NCBI GenBank assembly: GCA_025738555.1 | Contig: JAOVFP010000006.1 | Location: 1,984,001 to 2,048,000 of the forward strand | From: Cyathus striatus | Taxonomy: Eukaryota > Basidiomycota > Agaricomycetes > Agaricales > Nidulariaceae | Length of the DNA: 64,000 nt | Reading direction: 5' to 3' | Part shown: positions 1 through 12,568 of the stretch, piece by piece | Position numbering within the stretch: the stretch's first letter is position 1 | Layout of the letters: each line of letters starts with the position of its first letter | The notes under the pieces: generated by a model | Databases searched by the model: none | The model's input: only the letters and a program-made list of their open reading frames with translations | Told to the model about the DNA's origin: nothing | Program-made: the position numbers and the translations under genes

Positions 1-485
1 AACTGAGAAGAGTCTTTGTCACAACAACCGTCACACATTCCAATCACTTTTGTTACTTGTAACACACACATGTGACTCACTCCCTCTCTCTTAACCATTC
101 TGTGCAACAATGTCTAATGGAACCACGTCAAGACCGTGTCCTTATTGTTCCGAGACACGTCCAGTCCATCCCAGTCTAAATCTGAACATTAACAGCCATC
201 TTGGGAACAGTCTAAATCTGGACCAACGGCGTAAACGCGCCTGCCACTGCCTCCAGTCGCGTCGTCGCGTCAACACAGGTTCATACCACTACTACCTGAA
301 CATCAGCAAGACGAAATCTATTGGAAACACACACATGTCATACAGCCACACTTCTCCACCACTTCTCTTCTTTCTCCAGGTCATGCCTACTGTCCGGTCA
401 GACTCCCGGCCCGCCTCAGCCTCATGATCACCTATGCAAGCTATAACTTCATCGAAGCACTTCGATATGTGCAACGAAGGACAGC
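1..485. other. No gene recognised
   Basis: Short open frames exist here (for example 110-427 on +), but none has a recognisable domain, a plausible splice structure or a homologue elsewhere in the window. It is probably the upstream region of the glycosidase gene that follows. Confidence 0.4.
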
Positions 486-2855
486 ATGAACGTTCTTTGC
501 ACTGCTTGCTTTGCTCTCCTACTATATGCCTACCTCAGGCGAAGGGCTTGCTCCGAGTGGGAAATGGGATAGCTTCAATTTCGCCCCAAAATCGAAGACA
601 GTATATCCCGCTGCTATACATTCTTCGCAAGGCAATGTTAAGAATCCACAGAAGCTCGTGCGTAACCAAGGCAGTGCAACGCTGAGCGGACAAGGCTCCT
701 GGGTTGCGTTGGATTTGGAGTCGAGGTTCGTTTCCCTTCTTGCTACTGCGAATTATCATTTACAGAGTTTATAGGTCGGAGGTTTAATATCACTAAACTT
801 TGATACTGTATCCTCAACCTCAGCAATATCCCTCTCATTCACTGAATCACCTACATTCATCCGTCCCACAGCATCAGATGACTCTCGTATCCATCCGAAA
901 ACACCACATTTGACGGCGTCCTCAGCGTTGCTGCACCTCTCAAAAAGGGATTCTGGACCCAGCCTTCCAATGCTTTACGTGGTGGATTTAGATACTTGAC
1001 CATCGTATCAAACTCTGCGGCAGCAGTGTCAATTTCCAACGTATCGTGCGCTATTTCGTTTATGCCTCATGTGGATGATTTGAGGGCGTATTCGGGGTAC
1101 TTTTATACCCAGGATACAGAGTTTCATGACCCAGACTTTCTGACGAAGAGTGAGCAAGCTGTTAGGCTGCTTTCAGAATTGATTGGCTGATTTGTGGTAG
1201 TCTGGTACGCAGGTGCATATACTGTCCAAACGAATACTGTACCGCTGAACACGGGAAGGAAGGTGCCTTTCGCGCCTCCGGGAAGTACGTCATCTCTACT
1301 CGTTGACTTTCCTCTAACTCACGCATCTTCTAGCTTGGGCGAACAATGCAACTCTAGGTGTAGCTGGCCCCATCATTGTAGACGGCGCAAAACGCGACAG
1401 GTGCACCCTCCCTTATCCCTCCCATCTTCCTCATCTAACCCCGCTTCTATCTGCAGAGCAGTATGGCCAGGCGACATGGGTATAGCCGTCCCCGCCCAAT
1501 TCGTATCCACCAACGACCTCCTACCAACGCGCAACGCGCTCTCAACCATGTTCGCTGCCATTAACCCTAAAACGGGTGCGCTTCCTGAGTCTGGCCCGCC
1601 GTTGAGCCAGACAGGATCGGATACCTACCATGCGTGGACGTTGATTGGTACCCGTACGTATTCTCTCCTTTATCCTGAGAAAGTGCTGATCATGGGATAT
1701 AGACAACTATTACCTCTATTCTGGGGATACTACATGGCTGCAGCAGGTATGGAGCAACTATACCAAGGCTGTTGCGTTTCTCGAGGGGAAGGTGGATGAG
1801 ACGGGGTTAATTAATATTACGGGGCTTAGGGACTGGGCAAGGTTGGGAGGTGGAGGGCATAACGCCGAAGGCAACGCGTTGCTTTACAGGGTGCTTTTTC
1901 TTCTACCCCAGCACAGGAACTTTGGCTGACGAATTGGACTGATAGGTTCTAACCACCGCAGCAGATCTCGCCTCCCACCTAAACAGCACCTCCCTCGCTA
2001 GCGCATGGTCAGCAAATGCCACTGCGCTCAAAGCCAAATTCAACGACGCGTTCTGGGTAGACAGCGTAGGATGTACAGGGACAATCAGACTACCACCCTT
2101 TGTCCCCAGGACGCCAATTCCTTTGCAGTGTTGTATAACCTTACTTTGAGCGCGGACCAGGCGAAGAGGGTAAGCGATGGGTTGGTGAAGAGTTGGAATG
2201 AGCTGGGCCCTGTTGCACCGGAGTTGCCGGATACGATCAGTCCGTTTATCAGTGGGTTTGAGCTGCAAGCCCACTTTGAAGCTGGCAATGATGCGCGTGC
2301 GCTTGATCTTGTGAGGAGGACTTGGGGGTATATGCTCTATACGAATCTGTCGTGCAGAGCACGTTGTTGGAAGGGTTTACGGGTAATGGATCACTAGCGT
2401 AAGCGTTTCCTTCTATATATCTTTAAGAAGTTCTTATGTATGTCTTAGCTATCGATACTATCAAGGGTACAACGACGATCCCGCATACACCTCACACGCA
2501 CATGGATGGAGCTCAGGCCCAACTTCCGCACTTACATCTTACATCCTCGGGTTGACTGTTACATCTCCCCAAGGCGGCACTTGGCAAATTGCCCCGCACG
2601 TTGGTGGTGGGCTGCCGTCTGCTGAAGGCGGGTTTGAGACGGCCCTTGGGTGGTTTGGCGTAAAGTGGTCGTTGGAGGGTAATACGCTTCGGTTGGACGT
2701 TGATACGCCGAAAGGGACGAGTGGGGTTGTGAAGTCCTCCCCCTGGGATGACTGTTGCAACGGTTATGGATGAGAGTGGGAAGCAGAAGGGGGTTGGGGA
2801 GATGGAAATGGAGACTGTTGCTGGGGGGAGGTATTCTTTTGTTATTGTCGGATAA
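486..2855 (+). pseudogene. GH78-like six-hairpin glycosidase (alpha-L-rhamnosidase type), frameshifted
   Basis: Secreted (alpha/alpha)6-barrel glycosidase of the fungal GH78-like group, expected to release sugars such as rhamnose from plant polymers. Conserved blocks appear in order through at least five short introns: an N-terminal beta-sandwich region, WYAGAYTVQTNTVPLNTG, the acidic block DGAKRDR...WPGDMG, YHAWTLIGT, LYSGDTTWLQQVW, GLRDWARLGGGGHNAEGNAL, CPQDANSFAVLYN and a C-terminal beta domain ending in a stop at 2853-2855. A hydrophobic leader from ATG 486 is out of frame with the mature part. Compared with the inverted copy at 43.1-44.7 kb, one A is missing at about 2070, one T at about 2349, and one base is extra at about 2733. 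Family assignment is firm at superfamily level; the substrate is inferred. Either a pseudogene or a gene damaged by sequencing errors. Confidence 0.75.
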
Positions 2856-3656
2856 ATGGGTGGAGTGGAGTAAGTGAATTGGATGAACATTGCTTTCACA
2901 TGATCGATTTAGCTGCGGACAACGAAGATCATTTCGATACCATGACTCCCTAAAGGAAGAAATAGCGGTGTAACATTATTGACGAACATTTTTGTTCCTG
3001 ATTATCTGCGCTAGGTACACTAAAGTCTAAGCAGGCTCTCAAAATAGAGGTGTGTATAAATAGCTCCCTTTGCAGTTACTATGGGTTATTAGAGGTTCGA
3101 CTGTACTGTGGTTTTTAATTAGTATCATCTGTTCTTTTTCGGAATTTTACAACGTCATAAGGTCGGCTCAGGCGTTATGTCTTCTTGGAATTGATCAGAA
3201 CATATCTCCACAACGGCTGAACGGCTTGATTGGACAGTGCAAAAATTAGAGCTGAAGATTAACTAAAAGCGGCACATTATCTTATGACGTGCCATTTTAG
3301 AAACGCATTGCTTGCAAGCACATTTTTAGATGTCTATAATGCTTCGGCTCCGCAGGACGCGAATACTCACGGACATTTCTCTGGAAATTCTCGCTCTCCG
3401 ATATCATCACAACGAATGAAACCCTCTACCACTGTTCATATCTACCTGGTTCAGTGTTAGGCTCGTGCTTCTTTCATGGTTATGACAGTGAGGAAAGTTT
3501 GTGACATGGCGTCCCGGGCTTTATCCAATATACTCCCTGAAGAAAGGATTACCGCATCTTGCGCTTTGGTATCCTGTTTGGGAATGCTAAAATTTGGATA
3601 TAACTCGAGCGTAGCTCTTAGCGGTCTTTAACGTCCTCTCTTGCAATCTAGTCAAT
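2856..3656. other. Intergenic region between GH78-like gene and AA9 gene
   Basis: No gene seen. The stretch is retained in the inverted copy at about 42.45-43.2 kb, so it belongs to the duplicated block and includes the upstream region of the AA9 gene. Confidence 0.5.
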
Positions 3657-4824
3657 ATGTTCGGAGTGGCTTCTTTGGCGTTATTGTTTGCAGGTTCTGC
3701 TTCTGCGCATACCATCTTCCAGGTATGTTCGTACCCTAATGTTCTATCGTAAATAGACTCACTCCCTATCTAAGAGGTGTATGTGAATGGCGTCGATCAA
3801 GGCCATATAAATGGAATCCGTGTTCCTGATTACGATGGGGTACGTTTAATTGCCTGTTAGGATTGTACAAGTCGCTCATGGTCGGTGGCCACAGCCAATT
3901 ACTGACGTTACGTCTAATGGTACGGTAAACTTCCTCAGTTATTTCGGTTGGTCGTTAACGCTGTGGTTTAAGACGTGATCTGTAATGGCGGGATCAACCC
4001 GTACCACCAGCCTGTTTCTCAGACAATTATCCCTGTTCCTGCTGGTGCCACCGTGACCGCAGAATGGCACCACACGCTTGCAGGTGCTAACCCCAGCGAC
4101 CCAGCAGATCCCATTGATGCAAGCCACAAAGGCCCGGTCATGGCATACCTGTACGTTATTTCAATTCGTGATAAACTGCATTTTTAATGCTAAATATGAA
4201 TAGTGCGAAAGTAGACAACGCTACTCAAACAGATGTTACAGGGCTAAAATGGTTCAAGATCTGGCAAGATGGCTTTACACCCTCTGACCAATCCTGGGGA
4301 GTTGACCGCTTGATTGCTAACAAGGGGAAGGTGACGTTCCAGATTCCATCTTGCATCCCCGCAGGCCAGTACCTCTTGAGACACGAAATTATTGGTCCGT
4401 ATAATATTAATCTGATCTACCGTGCACAGCACTGATTACCGGCATTCTGTAGCTCTGCATGCTGCGGGAAGCTACCCCGGAGCACAGCTCTACGTGAGTC
4501 TCCCCGAGTCCTGTGTAAGCAAGTTTTTAGTGCTCAATCGCTGCTATTTTTAGATGGAGTGCGCCCAACTTCAAATCACTGGGGAGGAAGCACGTCTCCT
4601 GCCACTGTCAGCTTCCCAGGTGCCTACTCAGGTATGCAGTACTTCACTTCTCTCGAGGACAAATTTTAACCGTTTACTTGTCAGGAACTGACCCAGGCAT
4701 CAAAATCAATATATACCAGACGCTCTCTAGCTACACCGTGCCAGGTAATCCACATTGTGTCATGTACATGCGGGAACGAAGTCTAATGCAAATACTTACA
4801 GGACCTTCTGTGTTTACTTGCTAG
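3657..4824 (+). CDS. AA9 lytic polysaccharide monooxygenase (one-base frameshift)
   Basis: Secreted copper enzyme that oxidatively cleaves cellulose or related beta-glucans. A signal peptide of about 18 residues ([17 protein letters not shown]) is followed directly by His, the N-terminal copper ligand. The second ligand lies in [10 protein letters not shown] and the axial Tyr in [13 protein letters not shown]. Nine exons fit: 3657-3722, 3777-3839, 3895-3919, 3973-4150, 4204-4394, 4453-4493, 4554-4631, 4685-4744, 4802-4824, ending in VPGPSVFTC. Exon 7 is 78 nt where 79 is needed: the run after CAAATCACT has four G instead of five, so [14 protein letters not shown] is out of frame. Everything else looks functional, so a sequencing error is plausible. 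It sits directly downstream of the GH78-like gene. No cellulose-binding module is present. Confidence 0.88.
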
Positions 4825-6600
4825 AGTACATTCAGTATGAAAGCGAGGTGCGCGGCAGTCTGCTGCGGTAATATTGCCAGGCATGTCGTAGTGAATTACA
4901 ATACAAAGTCAGATTGCATGATACTAGTGAATACGTAAAGGAACGTGCTAATGATAATGCGTAATGTCCATCAGTTATGAAATAAATACTAAGTACGTTA
5001 AATCGGCCTAAGGTCCTTTCTGCAGGATATGCGTATGCACGTTAAATTCGAAATAAGTATAAAAGGATGGTATATATATGATTTTTTGAAAAAGTTAATT
5101 GAAAACAATGTTGTTCGAATGAGTTGAATAGGCTATTCCAAAGTTATTCCGCTAGCCAGTGCCAGACTAGAGCAGACAATGAAGACCGAAAGTCAAGTAC
5201 TGTGCATGTCAGACTTTGGAAGTTGTCACGCTTCGGAACAAATGAGCATCTCGAAATCTTGAAATAGTAAACACTCACCCTAGCATATGACACAATACTG
5301 TGAATAGTTGTACTGTCTTTCGTAATCAACGGGCTGTAGCTCTGAGTCGTTGGTAGCCCTCTCCACAACGACAGAGGATATGGAGGTGGTATCGGCGATA
5401 TTGAAAATGAGAGTCGAAAACGAATCCATTGCTGATGTAAACCGAGAGCTGGTTTTCCGGGTTGAAGTTGGTGTTTAGAAAAGTGGGTTAAAACGACTGA
5501 GATAGTGGGCTGTAGAGGTGTCGCAAAGGTGCCACTTTATATTCTGAGGAACACACAATTGGATTTCATAAATGAAGTTGATTATGCTGATCTTCCCCCG
5601 TACTGCATCTAAATTTAGTTACTGTAAGTTTCGAATCACCCTAGCAGTACCTTTCTAATTGTCTCCCGATATGGCTAAGTAACGTACGTACGTACACATG
5701 AACCAATCGCTGTCGAGGGAGAGAGAAGTTGTCCATAACGTCACCAAAACTAGATACTACAGGGCCCTTCAAGGACCAACACAATACCACAGGTGCTTAA
5801 AGTTATTTCCTTTGTGCGCACTAACATAGATATGAATATTCTTGACTTACAAGCTCCACCAAACAAATAATTCCTATATGCATGTGACTGCCTCTAACAA
5901 CGATGCGTTCAAAGAAATAAAAAAAGGCCTACGGAGAGATAGCGAAGCTATGGCATGGCGGTGATGCTGTAAAGGCGCAGTCTTTTCCAGCCGACACGTC
6001 CGTTCTATATACAGAACGCAGAGCTCAAGCGAGGCACTGAGAGCGGCGACCGCGGCTTAAATCTGTCAGGCTCCAAATATATCACGCGAAGTGGAAAAGG
6101 GCCCTCCTTCAATGGAATGTGCTCACTATGTTCATCCAATCATAAGTTCGTAATTGATCCGCGCTAATGCCAGTTTGGTTTTACAGTAAGATCGCAAAAC
6201 ATTAGCCAATGAATATGGCTGTGCCGTAGGCGTACACGAGTGGGTGTTCTTGTGGTCAACATAAGTTATCGACGTGTCACATGTGTGTATCCTAGAAACC
6301 TGCGCGCTAAGTGACGTCCCGGAACTTGACAGCGAAACAAGTATAAGAGCATTTCACGGAACTTGCTGAAGCTTCATAATGGAGCCCAAGACCATTTCAG
6401 TATACCAAGTTCTCCCTGGAGTGTCAATATTGAATCAAGTGTAAAGCGACAAAAGCAACAAAAGGATGCTCGTGCTCATGTGAACAGAAGCTGTACATAG
6501 TGACCATTGGATGTGATTGCTAACAATGACAAATACGAGTGTGGCTCGTGTGGCCTTCAAGTACTAATTCCGATCGTCAGTACTTAGTCTTCCTATATTT
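4803..6600. repeat. Left copy of a ~1.8 kb direct duplication
   Basis: The sequence from the last AA9 exon onward recurs, diverged, at 7109-8850. Landmarks in both copies include TTCTGTGTTTACTT (4808/7115), AAATGAGAGTCGAAAACGA (about 5405/7700) and TTCTATATACAGAA (about 6002/8248). No coding gene is recognised in it. Confidence 0.8.
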
Positions 6601-7108
6601 ACTAATTCTCTTCAACCACACTATTTCAAGATAGCTTCAAGACTTACTTCACTTATAAATTTATATTTTAAAAATTTGTTGTCGTGCGGTAGCGCAGCAC
6701 TTCCGTTAGGCGTTCCTTGGGCGTCCTTGACATTTAACCAACATTAACATTCAAGTTCATCCCAAAGTTCATCGGGCATGTCCCATTTATCTGAGATCCC
6801 ACTACAGATTCAATCCCTTTCTTTGATAGTTTATAATCTTATTAGTACCGTAGATGACATATATCGATCTCTCATTTTTTTTTATCTGTGCACGGATTCA
6901 AGTTATAAACGAAATACTCACCCTTAAGTCACAAAATGCGGGATGTAATTATACTTACTATAAACTATATTCATTTGGCGTAAGTATGTACGTGAAAACA
7001 TCAGCAATTCCGAATTCTGACAGAGAAATTACAGTGAGCTGATGCTGCATTACGACCAAATTACGACTACATATTTGCAAAGTTTTTGAATGTCAATACT
7101 TTCAACTG

Positions 7109-8850
7109 GCCTTTCTGTGTTTACTTACTACCAGAGCATACTCGGTATGATAGAAGCCTGTTACGGTGGTATTGATAGGCATATTATGTAGTAGTGAATT
7201 AAAACGTGAAAGAAGGTCGCAGTTGCTATTAAGGAATGCGTAAAGAAAAGTCCTAAGTATAATATGTATATTAAATCCGTTTAACGTTCTTTCTGCAGAA
7301 TATGAACATGCATGTTAAGTCCGGAAATAAAATGTGAAAGTAGTATATAATTCAAAAAAAAAATTAGTAGGAAATAATGTTGTTCGAATGAGTCGAATAG
7401 GAAGTTATTCCTTTGAGGGTATGCCACCAATTGGCAGTGTCGACCAACGCACATACAGTGCATTAAGATCTAAGGCTGAGTATTGTGCATGTCAGACTTC
7501 TGATGTGTTAGTAGGATTGGAACAAATGAGTATCTCAAGACTCTAAATAGTAATTAGACACACCTAAGTCATCAACATATGACGCAAAACGGTGATCCGG
7601 GGTTTTTGTTTCTTTCATAATCAACGAGCTGTTTCTCAAACTCTTTTGGTTCGCTCTCCTTCATGATAGAGGACATGGAAGTGGTATTGGTGATATTAAA
7701 AATGAGAGTCGAAAACGAGTCCATTGCTGATTAAAAGCGAAAGCTGGGTTGAAGTAGTAACTGAAAGTTGATGTTGAGAAAAGTGGACCAAAGCGATGGA
7801 GATGGCGAGTAGTAGGATATTGTGAGGGTGCTGTTTTATATTCTGGAGAGTACATAATAAAGGAAGTTCATTATGCTGATTCCCCGTACTCGTACCTAAA
7901 TTTAGTCACAGTACTTAACGCTCGAAATTGCCTTCAACACACTATCTTGCTTCCGAGATGACCTTGTAAGTACATAAGTGCACAGGAACCGGCCGCTCTC
8001 CCTGAAAGAGAAAATTATCTTTTTATAACATCGCTGGCAAAACTGGGGGACCCACACAGTATCTCTGATCCCTGACTCGGAGTTACAATACAAACAATTT
8101 ATGTACGCATGTGACTGGGGTGACTGACAGGGATTCGTTGAAATTTTATGTAAGTAAAAGGCATACGTGGAAATGACCATTGAAGTCATGTCGTTGATTC
8201 TGTAAAGGCGCGGTTATTCTGCGATCCTGGAAGCCGACACGTCCATCCCAAGTCAGTTCTATATACAGAAAGTAGAACTCAAGAGAGATATTGAGGGCGA
8301 GTACCGCGGCTTAAACCAGTCAAGCTCAAAATATATCATGCGAAGGGAAAAGAAAGCCATTCTTAGAAGTTGGAACGTGTATGTTCCTCGAATCTTCGTA
8401 TTTGATCCGCGCTGATGCCATTTTTGTCTGTAAGACCGGAAATGTGAAACGAGAAAGGAATAGCTGTGTCGTAGGTGTACACAAGTAGGTATCTCGCCAG
8501 TGCTTTTGGTCGACTTGTGTGTGTAGCTTTAAATCCTGATCTAGAAACCTGTGACGAGTGCCAACTATTGCCAATTTTACCTTGGAACTTAGCGAAATAA
8601 TGTATAGACATTTCCTAGAACCTGCTAAATCTTTTCAATAGAATTCCAATGTTTAGCATATGGTAAAGGAGAAAGATTGGATGGTACCGTAGAGAGCTAG
8701 CGACGACTTAAGCAACAAACGACCTGGACGAGTTCGCGAAGTTGTGTTGTGTTGGCGTAGCGACTAAAGGATGTGATTTCTAACAGAAACAAATATGATC
8801 GCTTCGGCCTTCATCTTAACTTCATTTCTACTTCAGCGGTCATTATCAGA
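7109..8850. repeat. Right copy of the ~1.8 kb direct duplication
   Basis: Diverged counterpart of 4803-6600, offset by about 2.25-2.3 kb. It starts with a relic of the AA9 terminal exon. The spacer 6600-7108 is AT-rich and holds no recognisable gene, nor does 8851-9207. Confidence 0.8.
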
Positions 8851-9207
8851 CAGCTATTAAGTTTTGAGAGGGAGCAGGAATACGATAAGTATGGTAGATG
8901 AATGGTATGGATGACTATAACTACTGTATGCGTATGCGCCCAAAAAGCATAACTACAATGATAAATGCCTCTAGAAATAGACGCTGCTGAACTTGAACCC
9001 AGCCAGTATAACCTACAGTACTTTAAAAGAACACTACAAAATACAGACCCATGCTACTATAGCAAGCAAAAAAATACAACATACATAGTCCTTTCTGTTA
9101 TACAAAAAATATCCCAAAAGAAGCAAAAAAAAACAGCGACGCGAGAAAGTCGAAGTCATAACGTCCAAAATTTCCATGTTTCATAAATCATGCGATGAAT
9201 GAAATCT

Positions 9208-10229
9208 CTAAGTTCTTCTCGATGCATGTATCTCAGACGTCCGAGCTGAAAAATCTGCGCTTTGTGGGGTTGAATCTACCAATTCATTGGAACGAGGTAA
9301 TTCCTCCTGGAACAGAGTTTGATTTCCATTGGCCTCTCTGTCGTCCGAATGCACTGCTATGACTGGTGTAACACCTAAATTTCGATTATCTTCCGAAGTG
9401 CTAATAGGAGAATCTTGAATTCCGAGTGTTTGAACGAATGCGTGCATTTCGAAGGCCTCAGCATACTGGGGTGGACTTCCGGCTTTATCATATGCGGGAA
9501 GGACATCTCTATCATTCAGAACATCGTGATCATTTTCTGCATTGGTACCGAGCCTTCTACCACCTGCTTCTATGTCAAAAGCTCGCACCCGTCTATCCGT
9601 GGGATGATATACTGCTGGTACACCGGCGAGAAAGTTATTATATAGGGGGTATCCGCCACTGCGAGGTATTGATGGAAGTCCGGTAGTCCGCGGAAGGTTT
9701 CTGGGAACGGCGTAGGAGTTTGATTGATCCCTGTCGATAGTAAAGAATTTATTTAGAGGCTGGTTCGTGCGCTTCAACCGCAGTATTCTTCATGCACCAC
9801 GGTACACGTGGTAAATGATGAGCAGGGGATTGCATGAAACGATGGAGAGAAAACTCGTACCTCCTCACTATAATCCCCCCTACAATAATTATTGCTATAG
9901 CGAGAAACACATATTCTAAGATAGACTAAAGGAGATAAGCAGTATTAAGCGCATGGGGTGTAATGACAGAATGTGCTGACTCACTTTAGCAACGTTTCCT
10001 GTGGAATCCTGAGGTTCCTCCCCACTTATACGAGAAACACTCGAACCAGACTGGGATCGGAGCGAGTGCTGGTACCAGTTGCTTCTGTAGATTCTCCCGG
10101 TAGCACTGAAAAAGCTGATGATGTAGAGACTTGAAGTGCCCTAATGGAAAGCACACGAGGTGGAAGTGTGGGGTCCGGCTGTGGCGGTCCGGTGAGCTCG
10201 GATGGTAGAGAGAACGTACGGGGAATCAT
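9208..10229 (-). CDS. Single-pass membrane protein with Ser/Thr-rich ectodomain and long cytoplasmic tail
   Basis: No family recognised beyond the architecture. The membrane segment SILEYVFLAIAIIIVGGIIV (about 9868-9930) is flanked by a Ser/Thr-rich N-terminal part (about 10026-10229) and a basic stop-transfer stretch RRILRLKRT. A hydrophilic tail of about 190 residues follows, with PPQYAEAFEM and many acidic and polar residues, ending at 9208. One intron precedes the membrane segment (GTGAGT..TTTAG) and one follows it (GTACGA..GAAG). The two frames of the ectodomain can be joined by a 38-nt intron (GTTCGAG..CCTCAG). A signal peptide is not visible from the ATG at 10229, so an upstream exon may be missing. 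This layout is common in Agaricomycete Mid2-like surface proteins, but no function is assigned. Confidence 0.55.
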
Positions 10230-10508
10230 TGTGAATGGAAGAAGAGAGAATAGGAATTATAGAAGTAGTAGGGTCGTCGTAGATTTTTCTGTAGATGAAG
10301 AATGAAAGCGGAGGATGCGCAGGAGACAGGGGAAACTTTGGGGAAACTTTCCAAGGCAGGTGGAGGCGCAAGGCAAGCCCAATCTAAGTATGATAGAATA
10401 TTTGGGCTTGTTTACCTACACCCACTCTTCACAATGTAGCACGTGCCTCAACACCTAACAGTCGGGAAACCACTTTTGCTCACTGTTCTCATTCAACTCG
10501 CTGCGGGG

Positions 10509-10944
10509 ATGCGGCCTACTCAACTCCTTCTCAAAGGACGTTCCGCCTGGAAAGGTTCTAATTGACATTGTATATGCATTATTGGTACTAAACTTCTATC
10601 CAGGTCCTTATTTCGTCGCGTTCTCTGGCCTGAGGGAAGCAATCATAAACCATGTGCCTATTTACACAAAAGCGCGTTCTTGCACCATCCTGCCCAATTT
10701 CGTTGGGTATGTAATCCATTGTAACTTCCCTGGAGACATGCTTATTTTCTCTTCATAGCGCAAAGTTCTTGGTGCACAACGGCAAGGCTTACTTACCAGT
10801 AGTCGTCACGCAAGATATGATTGGGCACAAGTTGGGAGAGTTCTCGCATACCAGAAAGTCTGCTATCCATACGTGAGTATTTCTTGCATATCTTCTTGTC
10901 TTCAGTCTAAATTGCATAATAGCGGCGTAAAAAAGAATAAATAA
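10509..10944 (+). CDS. RSM19: Mitochondrial small-subunit ribosomal protein uS19m
   Basis: Component of the head of the mitochondrial small ribosomal subunit. Four exons (10509-10554, 10604-10706, 10759-10872, 10923-10944) give about 95 residues. Family signatures are [18 protein letters not shown] at the start, then [32 protein letters not shown] and [12 protein letters not shown], and the basic tail GVKKNK. Length and motif order match fungal Rsm19/bacterial S19, and the frame is intact across all introns. The last intron could alternatively end at the CAG near 10904, but that gives a non-basic C-terminus. Nuclear-encoded and imported into mitochondria. Its upstream neighbour is divergently transcribed. 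Confidence 0.93.
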
Positions 10945-11411
10945 CACCCTTAATGTATACATCATAATAATAGACGGATTACTTTTATAAACCGAGCCTT
11001 GAAGTCAATGAAGCATAACTCAGCCACTGAGCTGACCCAAATCACCCGAAACCCTGCCTCACAATACTTTATCTTGATCTTTATATAAGCTGAACAGCAA
11101 TGACTACCGATGGCGCCTTTTGTTAACAGGACAACGCTGAGTGGTCATACTCTGTTATGGGACGGAATAATTGTCAGCATTTTTTGTATTTCTGTACATT
11201 GAACACTCTATAACTAGTTGACAGTCTAAACGACTCGCAGCCTTTAGCTCTAGAAGGAATCGTGGCTGGATCTGACTAGGTGCCTGAGCAAGACTTGACT
11301 AGTGATGTGTGAGCGATGGCTATTTTAACCCAGCTACTTATGTGGTGCTTTTTCAGCGCCCGACTCTTGTCATGTCACTATGGACACCGCACAAGAACGA
11401 TTCAACTCCCC

Positions 11412-12275
11412 ATGCGCAATTTACCTGAAGACATTGAGCGGATTGTTTTTGAAATTGCCGCCGGCGATGATAGACAGAATGCATTACGAGTTTGAGCTTT
11501 GTATGTAAACGGGTTCAACGCTGGTTTGTCTCATCGTCTTTAAAAGCCCTTGAAATTTACTCCTACTATCTACAGGATATATCCTATTGCATACTCACCG
11601 TTATCCTCAGCGATGTTCGTCAAGCCGCTTCGTTTGCATATACAATTCTTTCCAAAGGGGCGCCTTTCTTTAGCTCTTCCGTCCGCTCCCTTTGCCTTCC
11701 AGATATAGTCTGGTCTAACGAGTTCATGATCCTTACAATATTAACCACTTGCTCGGGGGTAACCTCACTCTACTGGAACCTCATGTCCAAACTGGAAGAA
11801 TATCGCACCTCAATCCTCTGTGCTCTCCGACGACTCCCGTTACACACGCTCTACATCCGGATAAACTACTTTCTCGACTTAGATAAACCATTCACAGAAC
11901 CTATAAAGTTCCATCCCAACCTCACCTGTCTCGGAATCTTAGACAACTGGACAAGCTGGCACACCCTAAGTTGTTGGCGACCCACAACCTGTGATTGACC
12001 CCTCCGACATGGCGCGCCTGCTCTATCTCGTCCTGCACGTGGGTGTCCCGCCTGCTCGGGCGTCTTTGTACAAAGATGCCATGAGGGTATGTAAAAACCT
12101 GAAAGTGTGCTTGGCATATGTATCGTCGTTCGACTGCGAGTCGGCGCTAAGCTTCCGGAATCGGAGGGGATTGGGGAATTGTAGCGATGCGAGATTGATT
12201 GTTTTGGAGATGGAGTTGACGAGGGCGGTTTGGGAGAAGCAGGTACTTGATGGGATGGGCACTGTTAAACCATGA
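11412..12275 (+). pseudogene. F-box-like family member A (frameshifted)
   Basis: Paralogue of the genes at 13.7 and 22.6 kb. It starts with the same F-box-like motif, LPEDIERIVFEIAAGDDRQN, followed by LSFVCKRVQRW and the conserved downstream blocks SGVTSLYW, LHTLYIRINYF, LTCLGILDNW and KNLKVCLAY. At least three frame changes separate these blocks: at about 11492 (TTT where TTTT is expected), at the first intron, and near 11990. It also lacks the long charged C-terminal helix of B and C. Most likely decayed, though the first break is again a one-base homopolymer difference. F-box proteins link substrates to SCF ubiquitin ligases; here that is only family inference. Confidence 0.65.
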
Positions 12276-12568
12276 CCGTTGTCCCTCTCATGCTGCTTGG
12301 AGGCGATGTAATAACGTGGCTTGATGTAGTAGATGATTCAGCGCACTCAGAAGATGAGGGAAACTCGCCCCTTTCACATTATTTGGTAATATCAGAAGAT
12401 ATATTTAAAAGTTGTTAGAGATGCGCCCAGCCGTTAAACCTGAGGCCTAGATATTCGCATGGAAACCAAGTCCTTCAGTTGTGTGTACACAAAGAAGACA
12501 CGAAAAAATCGTAATAAAATGTATAGCTCACTACGAGATACCAATAATCCTTCTCTGGCGCAAACCAA

